In this document: positions 7,016 to 15,673 of the stretch, piece by piece
How the letters are laid out: every line of letters starts with the position of its first letter
Position numbering within the stretch: position 1 is the first letter of the stretch
DNA from: Succinatimonas sp. CAG:777
GTDB taxonomy: Bacteria; Pseudomonadota; Gammaproteobacteria; Enterobacterales; Succinivibrionaceae
Assembly: GCA_000431835.1 (NCBI GenBank)
Contig: HF987925.1
Location: forward strand, 85,827 to 117,112
Direction of reading: 5' to 3'
Length of the DNA stretch: 31,286 bases
Notes under the pieces: generated by a model
Databases searched by the model: none
What the model was told of the DNA's origin: nothing
What the model saw: the letters and a program-made list of their open reading frames with translations, nothing else
Program-made: the position numbers and the translations under genes

Positions 7016-7594
7016 TTACTTACCGTCTTTCATATATACCCAACCTGCCTTTAGGTACATAGTCATAGACCAAATAGTAAGTACAGTTGCAACCATGAGT
7101 AAACCAACTGATGCGTAAATCATGCCCTCATCATGGCGCCAGATCAAACCTGCAATAGCAGTTAACTGAATAGTGGTCTTCCACTTACCAATCCAGCTTA
7201 CAGCAACATTTGCTCTTTTACCAAGTTCAGCCATCCATTCTCTTAGTGCTGAAACCGTAATCTCACGAGCTACGATAATCATTGCAGGGATAGTAATGAA
7301 CTTTCCTAAATGCGGATAAAGGACATCTGTATATAAAGAATAGTGCTCAACAATAAGAACTAAGGCTGTACATACAATAATCTTATCTGCTACAGGATCT
7401 AAAAAGGCTCCAAACTTGGTTGTCAGTTTTAACTTTCTAGCCAAATATCCATCTAACAGATCTGTTAAAGCAGCGATGATAAACACAATTGCAGCATACA
7501 GATTAGAAAGATCAGTTGGCCAATAGAACAGAATTATAAAGACTGGGATTAAAGCCAGTCTGATTAAGGTAAGTACATTTGGAAGGTTCAACAT
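7016..7594 (-). CDS. pgsA: CDP-diacylglycerol-glycerol-3-phosphate 3-phosphatidyltransferase
   Basis: Makes phosphatidylglycerol phosphate from CDP-diacylglycerol and glycerol-3-phosphate, the committed step to acidic phospholipids; inner membrane. At 192 residues it has the normal length. The CDP-alcohol phosphotransferase motif D-G-x2-A-R-x8-G-x3-D-x3-D is complete (Asp48, Gly49, Ala52, Arg53, Gly62, Asp66, Asp70), and the N-terminus begins with the typical MLNLPNVLTLIRL. Several hydrophobic helices flank the motif. It is the last gene of the nine-gene operon, 36 bp after truA. Confidence 0.95.
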   Translation of the reverse strand: MLNLPNVLTLIRLALIPVFIILFYWPTDLSNLYAAIVFIIAALTDLLDGYLARKLKLTTKFGAFLDPVADKIIVCTALVLIVEHYSLYTDVLYPHLGKFITIPAMIIVAREITVSALREWMAELGKRANVAVSWIGKWKTTIQLTAIAGLIWRHDEGMIYASVGLLMVATVLTIWSMTMYLKAGWVYMKDGK

Positions 7595-7630
7595 ACGATG
7601 TTCCTAATTATTATCTAATCTATTCTACCA

Positions 7631-8416
7631 CTAAGGCATCCAAATTGGACCAAGACATTCTCTTTTTGGTAAATTATAATCACTAGGATAAGAGACATCA
7701 ATTAGGTACAGACCATAAGGTTTAGCCGTAGGACCTGCTTTTGATCTGTCCTTTGCTTCAAACATATCCTTAAACCATTCTAATGAATTTGTCTTATTTC
7801 CAACAGTTAATAAAGATCCTACGATATTTCTTACCATATGCATTAAAAACGCATTTGCTGCAATATCAAAAACTATGTACTGACCAAGTCTTGAGACATT
7901 GCAAAAGTGCACACAACGCATTGAGGTACGTGACTCATCATCAGCAGCTCTAAAGGAACTGAAATCATGCTCGCCTAATAGACAACTTGCAGCTTGTTGC
8001 ATTAGATCAATATCATAGTTTCCCTGATAGATAGAAACGCCTTTACAGAGAATTCCTGGTCTGTTTACAGTGTTTTGAATAATGTAACGGTATCTTCTAG
8101 CCTTTGCTGAAAATCTGGCATGAAAACCGTCATCTACGTGTTTTGCCCAAGTTACAGCTATATCATCAGGAAGATTAGTATTAGTGCCCATGATCCAGCC
8201 ACGATCGGAACGTTCTTTAGTTACGTCAAAATGAATAACCTGGCCTGTAGCATTTACACCAGCATCAGTTCTTCCTGCACATTGAAGTTCAATTTTTTCG
8301 TCAGCTACAATCGACAATGCTCTTTCAAGCTCACCTTGAACAGTCTTTAATGTGGTCTGACGTTGGAAACCTGCGTAGTTACCGCCTTCGTATTCAATAC
8401 CTAAAGCTATGCGCAC
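7631..8416 (-). CDS. truA: tRNA pseudouridine(38-40) synthase TruA
   Basis: Isomerises uridines 38-40 in the anticodon arm of many tRNAs. The 261-residue protein starts with the family's MRIALGIEYEGGNYAGFQRQ and carries catalytic Asp51 in CAGRTDAGVNA. It also has the FHARFSAKARRYRY and FLMHMVRNIVGSLL segments expected for TruA. It begins 3 bp after the GtrA-like gene ends. In E. coli truA is also near accD-folC-dedD, so its presence here preserves an old neighbourhood. Confidence 0.96.
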   Translation of the reverse strand: MRIALGIEYEGGNYAGFQRQTTLKTVQGELERALSIVADEKIELQCAGRTDAGVNATGQVIHFDVTKERSDRGWIMGTNTNLPDDIAVTWAKHVDDGFHARFSAKARRYRYIIQNTVNRPGILCKGVSIYQGNYDIDLMQQAASCLLGEHDFSSFRAADDESRTSMRCVHFCNVSRLGQYIVFDIAANAFLMHMVRNIVGSLLTVGNKTNSLEWFKDMFEAKDRSKAGPTAKPYGLYLIDVSYPSDYNLPKRECLGPIWMP

Positions 8417-8419
8417 TGT

Positions 8420-8842
8420 TTAATTTCCTTTAAAAACCTTAAATTTAGCTACAAAATAAGTAATACCAGTTACTAAAACCATAGCAATGATTAAAGCAGG
8501 ATAGTTGCTTAAATTTAGAATATGTAACATGAACCAGACAAAGATATTTCTTAAAATTAGAGTAGATACTGCTAAAGCAAAAAAGGAAAGTATGGATCCT
8601 TTCCTTTTGAAAGTAAAATATCTGTGACCGAAAAATGAAACTAAGAACGCTGTTAAAAACGCAATGGTTGTAATGAAATTTGCGTTCAAGGCTGTTGTAA
8701 AAACAAGCACTGTAGTTACCACAAGATCAACTACAGTTGACATTCCACCAACAATTACAAAGCGAATGAGCTCAAAAAAATTCTTTTTTCCATTCGCTTT
8801 TTGGTTTGCTAATTCTGAAAGATTTGTATTCTCAGTATTCAT
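8420..8842 (-). CDS. GtrA-like membrane protein, putative polyprenyl-phosphate-sugar flippase
   Basis: 140 residues with four hydrophobic helices in the GtrA pattern (LIRFVIVGGMSTVVDLVV at the first helix, then FGHRYFTF between helices two and three). In the known O-antigen glucosylation systems, GtrA flips undecaprenyl-phosphate-sugar made by GtrB to the periplasm. Here its start codon overlaps the stop of the GtrB-like gene by one base (TAATG), so the two are translationally coupled and likely act together. No dedicated third transferase (gtr(type)) follows. The sugar and acceptor are unknown. Confidence 0.85.
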   Translation of the reverse strand: MNTENTNLSELANQKANGKKNFFELIRFVIVGGMSTVVDLVVTTVLVFTTALNANFITTIAFLTAFLVSFFGHRYFTFKRKGSILSFFALAVSTLILRNIFVWFMLHILNLSNYPALIIAMVLVTGITYFVAKFKVFKGN

Positions 8843-9852
8843 TAGTCTTTCTTGTTATATGACAAGCCTACATTGGTTTTAGTTAAACCGTCAGGTACTT
8901 CTTTAGACAATGGACCTTTAATCTCAGATACAACATACACAGGTCTACCCTTAACTTCCTGAGTCAAACGACCGATGTACTCACCTAGGATACCAATAGA
9001 GATTAACTGAATAGAACCTAAGAACAGGATTGCACTAATTAAAGTGGTATAACCTGGTGTTGGATTTCCAAAGATTATGGTCTTTACAACATTCCAAATC
9101 ATACAGATTAAAGCTATCACACCAATAAAGCCACCTATGTATGACCATACCTTAAGTGGTAATGATGAGAAGGCAAAGATACCATCTAAAGCAAAGTTCC
9201 AGAGCTTCCAGTAATTCCACTTGGTAGTACCTGCTACTCTTTCAGGTCTCTTATAACCTACACCTTTTGAGGTAAAACCAGGCCATGCATATAAAGCTTT
9301 CATGAAACGGTTTCTTTCTCTTAAGGTCTTTAGAACATCAATGATCTTTCTATCGATTAAACGGAAGTCACCTACGTTTGCAGGTATCTTTACTCTGCCT
9401 GATAACTTGTTAAAGACATAGTAGAAGCCCTCTGAGGATACTCTCTTTGTACCTGTATCCTTTGAGCGGTCTTCACGTACACCATAGACGTTATCCACCC
9501 CCTCATCTCTCCAGATACGAATGAAGTCGAGTACTAACTCTGGTGGATCCTGTAAATCTACATCAATAGGTACAATTGCATCAGCCTGTACAATGTCTAA
9601 AGCTGCTGACATTGCAGCTTCCTTACCAAAGTTTCTTGATAATCTGATTAAACTTATCTTGTTATCTGTCTTTTGCATGTTTTCGATAAGTTCTACAGTG
9701 TTATCCTTTGAACCGTCATCAATGAAGACAATCTCAATATGATTAAGTTCACTTGCTAACTTTTCATTTACAGTCTTAACAAAGGTCTCAACGGTTTCAT
9801 GCTCATTGTAGACTGGTACAATTAAAGCTACTTTATAATCATCTTTTCTCAT
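8842..9852 (-). CDS. GT2 glycosyltransferase, GtrB/dolichyl-phosphate-mannose-synthase type
   Basis: Transfers a sugar from a nucleotide donor to polyprenyl phosphate at the inner membrane. The GT-A domain spans about residues 1-230: VALIVPVYNE start, IDVDLQDPPELV with the DxD-type aspartates near residues 97-101, and FRLIDRKII with FMKALYAWPG. Two transmembrane helices follow near residues 232-255 and 270-295, then EYIGRLTQEVKGRPVYVV, the standard tail of bactoprenol glucosyl/mannosyl transferases. At 336 residues it has typical length. Similar enzymes include GtrB and ArnC; the GtrA neighbour favours GtrB-like function. Confidence 0.9.
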   Translation of the reverse strand: MRKDDYKVALIVPVYNEHETVETFVKTVNEKLASELNHIEIVFIDDGSKDNTVELIENMQKTDNKISLIRLSRNFGKEAAMSAALDIVQADAIVPIDVDLQDPPELVLDFIRIWRDEGVDNVYGVREDRSKDTGTKRVSSEGFYYVFNKLSGRVKIPANVGDFRLIDRKIIDVLKTLRERNRFMKALYAWPGFTSKGVGYKRPERVAGTTKWNYWKLWNFALDGIFAFSSLPLKVWSYIGGFIGVIALICMIWNVVKTIIFGNPTPGYTTLISAILFLGSIQLISIGILGEYIGRLTQEVKGRPVYVVSEIKGPLSKEVPDGLTKTNVGLSYNKKD

Positions 9853-9865
9853 GACACTGATCCTT

Positions 9866-10528
9866 TTAATCAGTTAAGAACTCATGGCGAGATGACGGAT
9901 TAGTCTTAAAATGTCCGCCAAGTGCTGTAGTTGTTGTTTCAGAGGTCTGATCTCTTACGCCTCTAGATTTTACACAATAATGGGTTGCAGTGATGCTTAC
10001 AGCAACATTTTTAGTATTTAATAATGTCTGCAGAGCAACTTTAATCTGCTGAGTCATTCTCTCTTGGACTTGAGGTCTGTGACCAAAGAACTGGACAATA
10101 CGATTGATTTTTGATAAACCGATAATTTTGTCTGATGGCATATAAGCTACTTTTGCGTAACCATCCATAACTACAAAGTGATGCTCACAGGTTGAAGTAA
10201 CTGTTATGTTGTCTACTTTAACCATTTCATCAAAATGCATTTTGTTGTCAAAAACACTTACTTTTGGGAAATTTCTGTAATCAAGACCAGAAAAGACTTC
10301 ATCGACAAACATCCTAGCTACACGGGTTGGTGTTTCTCTTAAGGAATCATCATTAAGATCAAGACCTAAAGTATTCATGATCTCTGACATATTTTTCATG
10401 ATAATGTCTTTCTTCTGTGAAGAGCTAAGACCATTATCATGCCATGGTGTCTCAAGACCGCATTCAATTAAGGCATCACGAACCATGACGGCTTCACTAG
10501 ACAATTCTTTATCAGATTGAGCTTCCAT
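9866..10528 (-). CDS. folE: GTP cyclohydrolase I
   Basis: Converts GTP to 7,8-dihydroneopterin triphosphate and formate, the first step of tetrahydrofolate synthesis. The sequence closely follows E. coli FolE: VTSTCEHHFV (zinc Cys and catalytic His), IIGLSKINRIVQFF, RPQVQERMTQQI, THYCVKSRGVRD (second zinc Cys) and TTTTALGGHFK. Length is 220 residues, as expected. It overlaps the upstream Nif3-like gene by 17 bp and shares the operon with folC, which acts later in folate synthesis. Confidence 0.97.
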   Translation of the reverse strand: MEAQSDKELSSEAVMVRDALIECGLETPWHDNGLSSSQKKDIIMKNMSEIMNTLGLDLNDDSLRETPTRVARMFVDEVFSGLDYRNFPKVSVFDNKMHFDEMVKVDNITVTSTCEHHFVVMDGYAKVAYMPSDKIIGLSKINRIVQFFGHRPQVQERMTQQIKVALQTLLNTKNVAVSITATHYCVKSRGVRDQTSETTTTALGGHFKTNPSSRHEFLTD

Positions 10529-11321
10529 TATATGTTTTCAATTCCTTTTCAATATTAAAGTGCAGATGTCTGTGTTCAAGATCAAACTTTCTAGCAAGAT
10601 GATCACCTAAACGTTTGATTCCCCCCTGCTCAGAGGCATGATGTCCTACAACAAAAACTGGGGTACCACTTTCTTTAGCAAAATGATATGTCTGCTCATG
10701 TACATCTCCGGTTACTAAAGCATGGAATGAAGGTTTCATATTCTCGTCTAGTAAAAAGGAGCCAGAGCCTGAACATACGGAGATGTTACTTAATAAAATG
10801 TTTTCATCACAATCACCTAAAACGTCAACTCTAGTATGCAGACTGTCTGCTAAAAGAGTCGCAATATCTTTTACAGTTTTGGGTTCAGATAAAATCCCCT
10901 GCATTGCAACTGAACGAGGATTGCCCTTTTCTATATAATCGACCTCAGAGAGAGACAACAAATCACATAGGTATCTGTTGTTACCGACAACATTATGAGC
11001 ATCTAATGGAAGATGGTAGGCCAATAAATTGATATTTGCCTCTAATAGAGCATTCAATCTATCTTTAAAAGGCCCTACAACTGGTAGCAACTGTCCCTTC
11101 CAAAACAGACCATGATGAACAATGAGAGTATCTGCACCTTCTTCAACAGCTGCATCAATTGTCTCTAATGAAGCTGTAGCAGCTGATGCAACACAGGTAC
11201 ATTCTTTAAAGCCTTCAACCTGAAGACCATTTAAAGAAGGATCTGAAAATGATCTGACATCTAAGTATTCATCAAGATAGATTTTAAGATCTTCAAGTAA
11301 CATTAAATGATCCTCATACAA
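10512..11321 (-). CDS. Nif3/YbgI-family dinuclear-metal protein
   Basis: A NIF3-like hexameric metal protein, related to E. coli YbgI. Metal-ligand motifs are visible: LIVHHGLFW (His pair), LAYHLPLDAH, and near the C-terminus GHHASEQGGIKRLGDHLA. The family is often labelled 'GTP cyclohydrolase 1 type 2' after one report on a Helicobacter member, and its true role is unsettled. Here it overlaps folE by 17 bp, so it is translated together with the true GTP cyclohydrolase I, a suggestive but unproven link. It is 269 residues, slightly longer than E. coli YbgI. Confidence 0.9.
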   Translation of the reverse strand: MYEDHLMLLEDLKIYLDEYLDVRSFSDPSLNGLQVEGFKECTCVASAATASLETIDAAVEEGADTLIVHHGLFWKGQLLPVVGPFKDRLNALLEANINLLAYHLPLDAHNVVGNNRYLCDLLSLSEVDYIEKGNPRSVAMQGILSEPKTVKDIATLLADSLHTRVDVLGDCDENILLSNISVCSGSGSFLLDENMKPSFHALVTGDVHEQTYHFAKESGTPVFVVGHHASEQGGIKRLGDHLARKFDLEHRHLHFNIEKELKTYNGSSI

Positions 11322-11337
11322 GGTTAATTGAAAGAAT

Positions 11338-12216
11338 TTATAAAGACAGAATTCTGCAGTCTAGACCAACTTTAGCCTTTGCGCTTCTGCAAATTGCATC
11401 AGCAGCCTGTCTTGTTTTTGCAGTGCCTGCAAATACTCTTACCATAGATTTGCCATTGATATTAACGCTCTGAGTCTGAGCATTAAAACCAGCCTTCTTG
11501 AGCTTAGCTACGTTCTCTGTAACATATGACTTCTGAGAGAAAACACCAATTTGAGCAGCAAAAGTGCCAGTTACTAAATTTGATTTAGGAGCAGTGCCTG
11601 CGGGAGACTGTACCTTTGGCTTATTAGCATTTGCACTTTGTGTTGCCTGTACTCTTGATGACTTTAAAGTCTCTGTTTTAACAGTATTTGACTTTGGAGC
11701 CTGAGGGGCAACTTTAGTACTTGCTGATGGTAAAGTAGAGGTATTGCTTGTAGCAGTTGTAGCTACAGTTGCTGAATTTTTAGCACCAGTAGGTGTTGCT
11801 GTCTCAAGATTTGCACTGGCAAACATATTGTCGTTTGGGACTTCTAAATCAGGGGTAGCCTGATTTGAATTAGAAGTATTAGCCTCCTGATTGTTATTTA
11901 AAGCATCAAATGGAGATGATGATGGAGCATCCTTTTGTACATTTGATAGAGAATTTGCTGAACCTTTTGTATCATCAATCGGAGCTTCTAACATATCACT
12001 ATAATTAGTTTCAATTGAATCTGAATTACCTGCAGTTACTAATTGACCATTAGTATCAGTTACAGCACCATTTCGATTGATAGCAATGGCATTGTCATCT
12101 TGAGGCTTGCTATTGTCCTTATCATTCATATTTAGGAAAGGAAGTAGGATCAATACAATAGAAATAACTACCAAGATACCTACAACACGATTTCTAATAT
12201 TCTTTGTAATGCTCAT
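11338..12216 (-). CDS. dedD: SPOR-domain cell-division protein, DedD-like
   Basis: A bitopic inner-membrane protein: a short cytoplasmic N-terminus, one helix near residues 11-28, a long Thr/Ser/Ala/Asn-rich periplasmic linker (about 30-215), and a C-terminal SPOR domain (about 216-292) starting FAAQIGVFSQKSYV and ending with a Cys-containing segment. SPOR domains bind septal peptidoglycan lacking stem peptides. Its place directly after folC matches E. coli accD-folC-dedD, which supports the assignment. The linker is low in complexity and would align poorly even between relatives. Confidence 0.85.
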   Translation of the reverse strand: MSITKNIRNRVVGILVVISIVLILLPFLNMNDKDNSKPQDDNAIAINRNGAVTDTNGQLVTAGNSDSIETNYSDMLEAPIDDTKGSANSLSNVQKDAPSSSPFDALNNNQEANTSNSNQATPDLEVPNDNMFASANLETATPTGAKNSATVATTATSNTSTLPSASTKVAPQAPKSNTVKTETLKSSRVQATQSANANKPKVQSPAGTAPKSNLVTGTFAAQIGVFSQKSYVTENVAKLKKAGFNAQTQSVNINGKSMVRVFAGTAKTRQAADAICRSAKAKVGLDCRILSL

Positions 12217-12224
12217 TTACATAC

Positions 12225-13523
12225 CTATTTAATTTCAAGTGCATCCATTGCTTCGCTTACAGTTACAAAAGAGCCTAAAACAATAATTTCATCATTTTCA
12301 TTAGCATCTTTTAGTACTTGCTCTACTGCCTTATCTACATGGTCAAATGCCTTAATTGAAGAAGCATCAACCTTATCAGACAGCAATGCTGATCTGATCC
12401 TCTCTACGTTTTCTCCTCTTTGAGTATGCAAGGTCGCTACGTAGAAACCATCAAAGCAATGTTTTACAATTTTTAGAACTGACTCAATATCCTTATCTTT
12501 AAGCATACCGATAACAGCATAACGTTTACCTAGTTTGTGGCGCTTATCTAAAGTCTTAGCAAGATGAGTTGCTGCAGGAGGATTATGAGCTACATCTAAG
12601 TACAACATAGGCTTAATGCGCACTAACTGCATACGACCAGGAAGACTTGTAGTCCTTAAAGCCTCATCAATTCCTTCGAAAGTGATCTTTACGCCCTTTT
12701 CCTTTAATAGAGTAATCACTCTCATCGCTATTGGAGCACAGCAGAATGGGATCTTTGGATATGGTAATGAGAAAGTAGCAATATTTATAGGAGACTTTTG
12801 AATATAGGAAAAGCCATCAATAAACTCACCTAAAAAGTCTTTTCCCTGTACATGCAACTCAGCATGAAGCTCTTCTGCTCTTTTTTTAATCACAACATAA
12901 GCTTCATCCTCAACTTCACCTAAAACGACCTGACAGTTGTTTTTGATGATGCCTGCCTTTTCAAAAGCAATTTTACCAATGGTATCGCCTAAGATCTTTG
13001 TATGATCAAGTCCAATAGATGTAATTACAGCAATATCAGCATCAAGAGCATTTACAGCATCCAATCTGCCGCCTAAGCCAATTTCGAGAACAACAGCTCC
13101 GACCTTAGCTCTAGAAAAGCAAACTAAAGCTGCAAGAGTTGTGTATTCAAAATAACTTAGATTGATATCACCTGCTGTCTTATGAACTATCTCAAAAGCT
13201 TGTGAAAGTTCTTCATCAGTAACATCACGTCCACCGATGTTTACTCTTTCATTGAATTTATGTAGGTGAGGAGAAGTGTAAAGACCTGCCTTAATACCAC
13301 TGTAATTTAATGCAGCAGCAATAAGAGCACTTGTAGAACCCTTGCCATTGGTTCCGGCAACTTCGATTACAGGAATTGATTTGAAAATGGTTAAATTAAG
13401 CTTTTCTAAAACTTGTTTGATTCTATCAAGTCCTAGTTCAATTTTATCAGGATCAATTCCGTCTAGATAATCAAGCCAGGTCTTTAGGGAACCTGGCTTT
13501 GCATTGATGTCTTGACTACTCAT
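12225..13523 (-). CDS. folC: Dihydrofolate synthase/folylpolyglutamate synthase
   Basis: Adds glutamate to dihydropteroate and further glutamates to reduced folates, using ATP. A 432-residue Mur-ligase-type enzyme: P-loop VAGTNGKGST near residue 54, SPHLHKFNERVNIGG (substrate loop), EIGLGGRLDAVN, DHTKILGDTIGKIAFEKAGI, and DVAHNPPA in the C-terminal domain. The start overlaps the accD stop by one base (TAATG), so the genes are coupled, as in many gammaproteobacteria. Confidence 0.96.
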   Translation of the reverse strand: MSSQDINAKPGSLKTWLDYLDGIDPDKIELGLDRIKQVLEKLNLTIFKSIPVIEVAGTNGKGSTSALIAAALNYSGIKAGLYTSPHLHKFNERVNIGGRDVTDEELSQAFEIVHKTAGDINLSYFEYTTLAALVCFSRAKVGAVVLEIGLGGRLDAVNALDADIAVITSIGLDHTKILGDTIGKIAFEKAGIIKNNCQVVLGEVEDEAYVVIKKRAEELHAELHVQGKDFLGEFIDGFSYIQKSPINIATFSLPYPKIPFCCAPIAMRVITLLKEKGVKITFEGIDEALRTTSLPGRMQLVRIKPMLYLDVAHNPPAATHLAKTLDKRHKLGKRYAVIGMLKDKDIESVLKIVKHCFDGFYVATLHTQRGENVERIRSALLSDKVDASSIKAFDHVDKAVEQVLKDANENDEIIVLGSFVTVSEAMDALEIK

Positions 13524-14491
13524 TAAATCTTAATGTCCGAATTAGTCAATTCTGCCATTACAGGAGCTTTCTGACCTGATGACTTCTTTCTTGATTTAGA
13601 GCCACTCTTAACTTCTACTAAAGGAACGCTAGGATCGTGACTTCCTAAAAGAAGAGCTACTAAATCAGCAAGCTCATCTCTCATTTGAGCACGAGGAACG
13701 ATCTTATCAATTGCGCCCTTTTCTAATAAGAACTCAGCTCTTTGGAAACCTTCAGGTAACTTTTCACGAACGGTCTGTTCAATAACTCTAGGACCAGCAA
13801 AACCGATCAAAGCATTAGGCTCTGCGATATTGATATCACCTAACATAGCTAAAGAAGCACTAACACCACCCATGGTAGGATCGGTCATAACGCTGATAAA
13901 TGGAAGACCTGCTTTTGCAAGTCTCGCCAAAGCAGCTGAAGTCTTAGCCATCTGCATTAAAGAGAATAATGACTCCTGCATACGAGCACCACCTGATGTA
14001 GCAAAGCAGATAAGTGCTCTATGAGTCTTTAAACATTCTTCAACAGCAGCACAGAATCTTGCACCTACAACAGAGCCCATGGAACCTGCCATGAAATCAA
14101 ACTCGAAAGCACATGCAACGACTGGTAAACCTTTTAAGGTACCTTTAATTACAACTAAAGCATCTTTTTCGCCAGATTTTTTCTGAGCAGCAACAAATCT
14201 GTCTTTATATTTCTTAAGATCTTTGAATCTCAAAATATCCTTTGGCTCAAGCTCTCCAGCGATCTCTACTCTACCTTCTTTATCTAAGAAAGAATCTAAG
14301 CGTACGCGCGCACGGATGTGCATATGATGTCCACACTTAGGACATACATTGAGATTACGCTCTAGCTCTGCTCTATAAAGAACCTGATCACATGCAGAAC
14401 ATTTTGTCCATACACCTTCAGGTATTTCGTGCTTAGTAGTGCCGCTGATAGAAGATGTTGTTTTCTGAATTAAATTCTCAAGCCAGCTCAT
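13523..14491 (-). CDS. accD: Acetyl-CoA carboxylase carboxyltransferase subunit beta
   Basis: The beta half of the carboxyltransferase that makes malonyl-CoA for fatty-acid synthesis with AccA. I place the start at 14491 (322 residues, MSWLENLIQK) because it aligns with E. coli MSWIER and has AGGA upstream; an upstream in-frame ATG at 14515 adds eight non-conserved residues. The N-terminal zinc ribbon is complete (Cys31, Cys34, Cys50, Cys53), and the crotonase-like core includes CFATSGGARMQES and MTDPTMGGVSAS. A Lys/Ser-rich C-terminal extension follows the core. It is the first gene of the nine-gene operon. Confidence 0.96.
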   Translation of the reverse strand: MSWLENLIQKTTSSISGTTKHEIPEGVWTKCSACDQVLYRAELERNLNVCPKCGHHMHIRARVRLDSFLDKEGRVEIAGELEPKDILRFKDLKKYKDRFVAAQKKSGEKDALVVIKGTLKGLPVVACAFEFDFMAGSMGSVVGARFCAAVEECLKTHRALICFATSGGARMQESLFSLMQMAKTSAALARLAKAGLPFISVMTDPTMGGVSASLAMLGDINIAEPNALIGFAGPRVIEQTVREKLPEGFQRAEFLLEKGAIDKIVPRAQMRDELADLVALLLGSHDPSVPLVEVKSGSKSRKKSSGQKAPVMAELTNSDIKI

Positions 14492-14558
14492 AGATAATCC
14501 TGTTACAAAAAACACTCATGCATAATAACATGAGCTTTTTATGAAAAAAACTGAATGC

Positions 14559-14586
14559 ATTTTATCACACCTAAGAATATTGTTAC
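14559..14586 (-). promoter_or_regulatory. Probable promoter of the accD operon
   Basis: On the minus strand TAAAAT (14564-14559), preceded by TGA to give an extended -10, has a GTAACA -35-like hexamer 16 bp upstream. The predicted start near 14552 leaves a leader of about 60 nt that contains a CTCATG/CATGAG hairpin (14515-14534). Confidence 0.4.
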
Positions 14587-14714
14587 AGTTTTAAACTAAC
14601 TTAATCGTATTGCCTCTTATTTTTGTAAATATCAACAAATAAATCTAAAGGAAAATTAGCACCTGAATATGAATGCTCTGATTTAAAGATGTATGAGATG
14701 GTTGTTTATTGAGA

Positions 14715-14755
14715 ACTTGTGTGGAAAGACAAGATTTCAGACGATTCACACAAGT
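14715..14755 (-). other. Long-loop inverted repeat after the broken lipoprotein gene
   Basis: Perfect 9-bp arms ACTTGTGTG (14715-14723) and CACACAAGT (14747-14755) enclose 23 bases, 17 bp beyond the stop codon of the minus-strand gene. There is no T-run. It may stabilise a 3' end or bind a protein. Nothing else is evident in the gap up to accD apart from the accD promoter region. Confidence 0.4.
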
Positions 14756-14771
14756 AAAGGCTTTTGGGCAA

Positions 14772-15488
14772 TTAACGAGGAACTTTCCATCCAGATTTGT
14801 CTTTATAGATCTGATCTGGTTGCTCTCTAAAGTGTTTGCTCAAAAGTAAATCAGACTTAATTTCGTCGATTATTGACTCTGGAAGGCCTTCAATTAAGTT
14901 CTCTACTTTTTGAGTGTACGCAAATGAGTAAACCTCATAATCTCCAAACTTTTGAGGTTTTGAATCGAGTTTAGTGATCTTATCTACAGCAAAGTTGCCA
15001 ATCTTAATTCTAGGTCCCATGATAAAGCTTGCCGACTGAAGATAAGGCCTAATCTTGTCTGTAAAAGAAATCTGATAACCTGCAACTTTATATAAAGTAC
15101 CATCATCAAAAGAACCACGTTTTACAAGCTTGTCAAAAACACCTTCTTTTAGCTTCATGTATCCAGCCTTTTCAAAGAGCTTAGCAAGCTTAAGTTCGTG
15201 CTGATACTTAGCTTTATAGTTGTCAGTACCATAATTGTATTTGTACTGTACATTCAGCAACTTTTCGTCCCCTTTAGCTAAAGGATCATCTGATGGCACT
15301 GGAATGATAAATACCCAATTATCTTAGGTAGCAGAACTATCAACCTCTCCAGGAATAGGTATTGAAACTTCCTGTTTTTGTAAGTACTTGTTTAAGGCTT
15401 TTGTACAATCACTCTCTGATGGACCACCGCATCCTGTCAGGATAACGGTAGCTGCAACTATAGGAGCAAGAACTCTTGATAATTTCAT
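14772..15488 (-). pseudogene. Lipoprotein gene interrupted by an in-frame TAA
   Basis: From the ATG at 15488 the frame reads MKLSRVLAPIVAATVILTGC, a lipoprotein signal with lipobox LTGC (Cys20), then 34 more residues to a TAA at 15324-15326. After this stop the same frame stays open for another 183 codons to 14772 (GDEKLLNVQYKYNYGTDNY... ending SGWKVPR). An internal start at 15299 would make a 175-residue protein without any export signal, so I read the whole span as one gene of about 238 residues carrying one nonsense codon. No frameshift is needed to restore it; a single CAA or similar codon would do. The product family is unknown. Confidence 0.8.
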
Positions 15489-15528
15489 AAATAACCTCTC
15501 AAGAAAAAATAAACTAAATTTGTTAAGA

Positions 15529-15551
15529 TCAGTATATTACATACCGTTCTT
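15529..15551. promoter_or_regulatory. Inverted pair of the CATACCGTTCTT motif
   Basis: Upstream of the broken lipoprotein gene, AAGATCAGTAT and ATACCGTTCTT lie as an imperfect inverted repeat (9 of 11 positions). The right half, CATACCGTTCTT at 15540-15551, is identical to one unit of the repeat array at 25100-25111. The left half covers a possible minus-strand -10 (TATACT), so a repressor operator is plausible. Confidence 0.35.
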
Positions 15552-15596
15552 AGAAAGAAGAGAGAATTTTTCGCCTTTTTGAGGATTATAAAAAGA

Positions 15597-15626
15597 CAAA
15601 AAAAGGCTACAGAAAACTGTAACCTC
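15597..15626 (-). terminator. Intrinsic terminator of the outer-membrane protein gene
   Basis: On the minus strand AGGTTACAG-TTTT-CTGTAGCCT forms a 9-bp stem (one G-T pair) followed by seven T, about 50 bp after the stop codon at 15674. Confidence 0.88.
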
Positions 15627-15673
15627 TTATGAATGAAATTGAGCTAGATCATAAATCAGATTTTTAGCTCAGA

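Noticed and set aside
15388..15582. 64-codon plus-strand ORF opposite the broken lipoprotein gene
   Set aside because: It is the reverse complement of the lipoprotein signal region, has no ribosome-binding site, and matches nothing recognisable.
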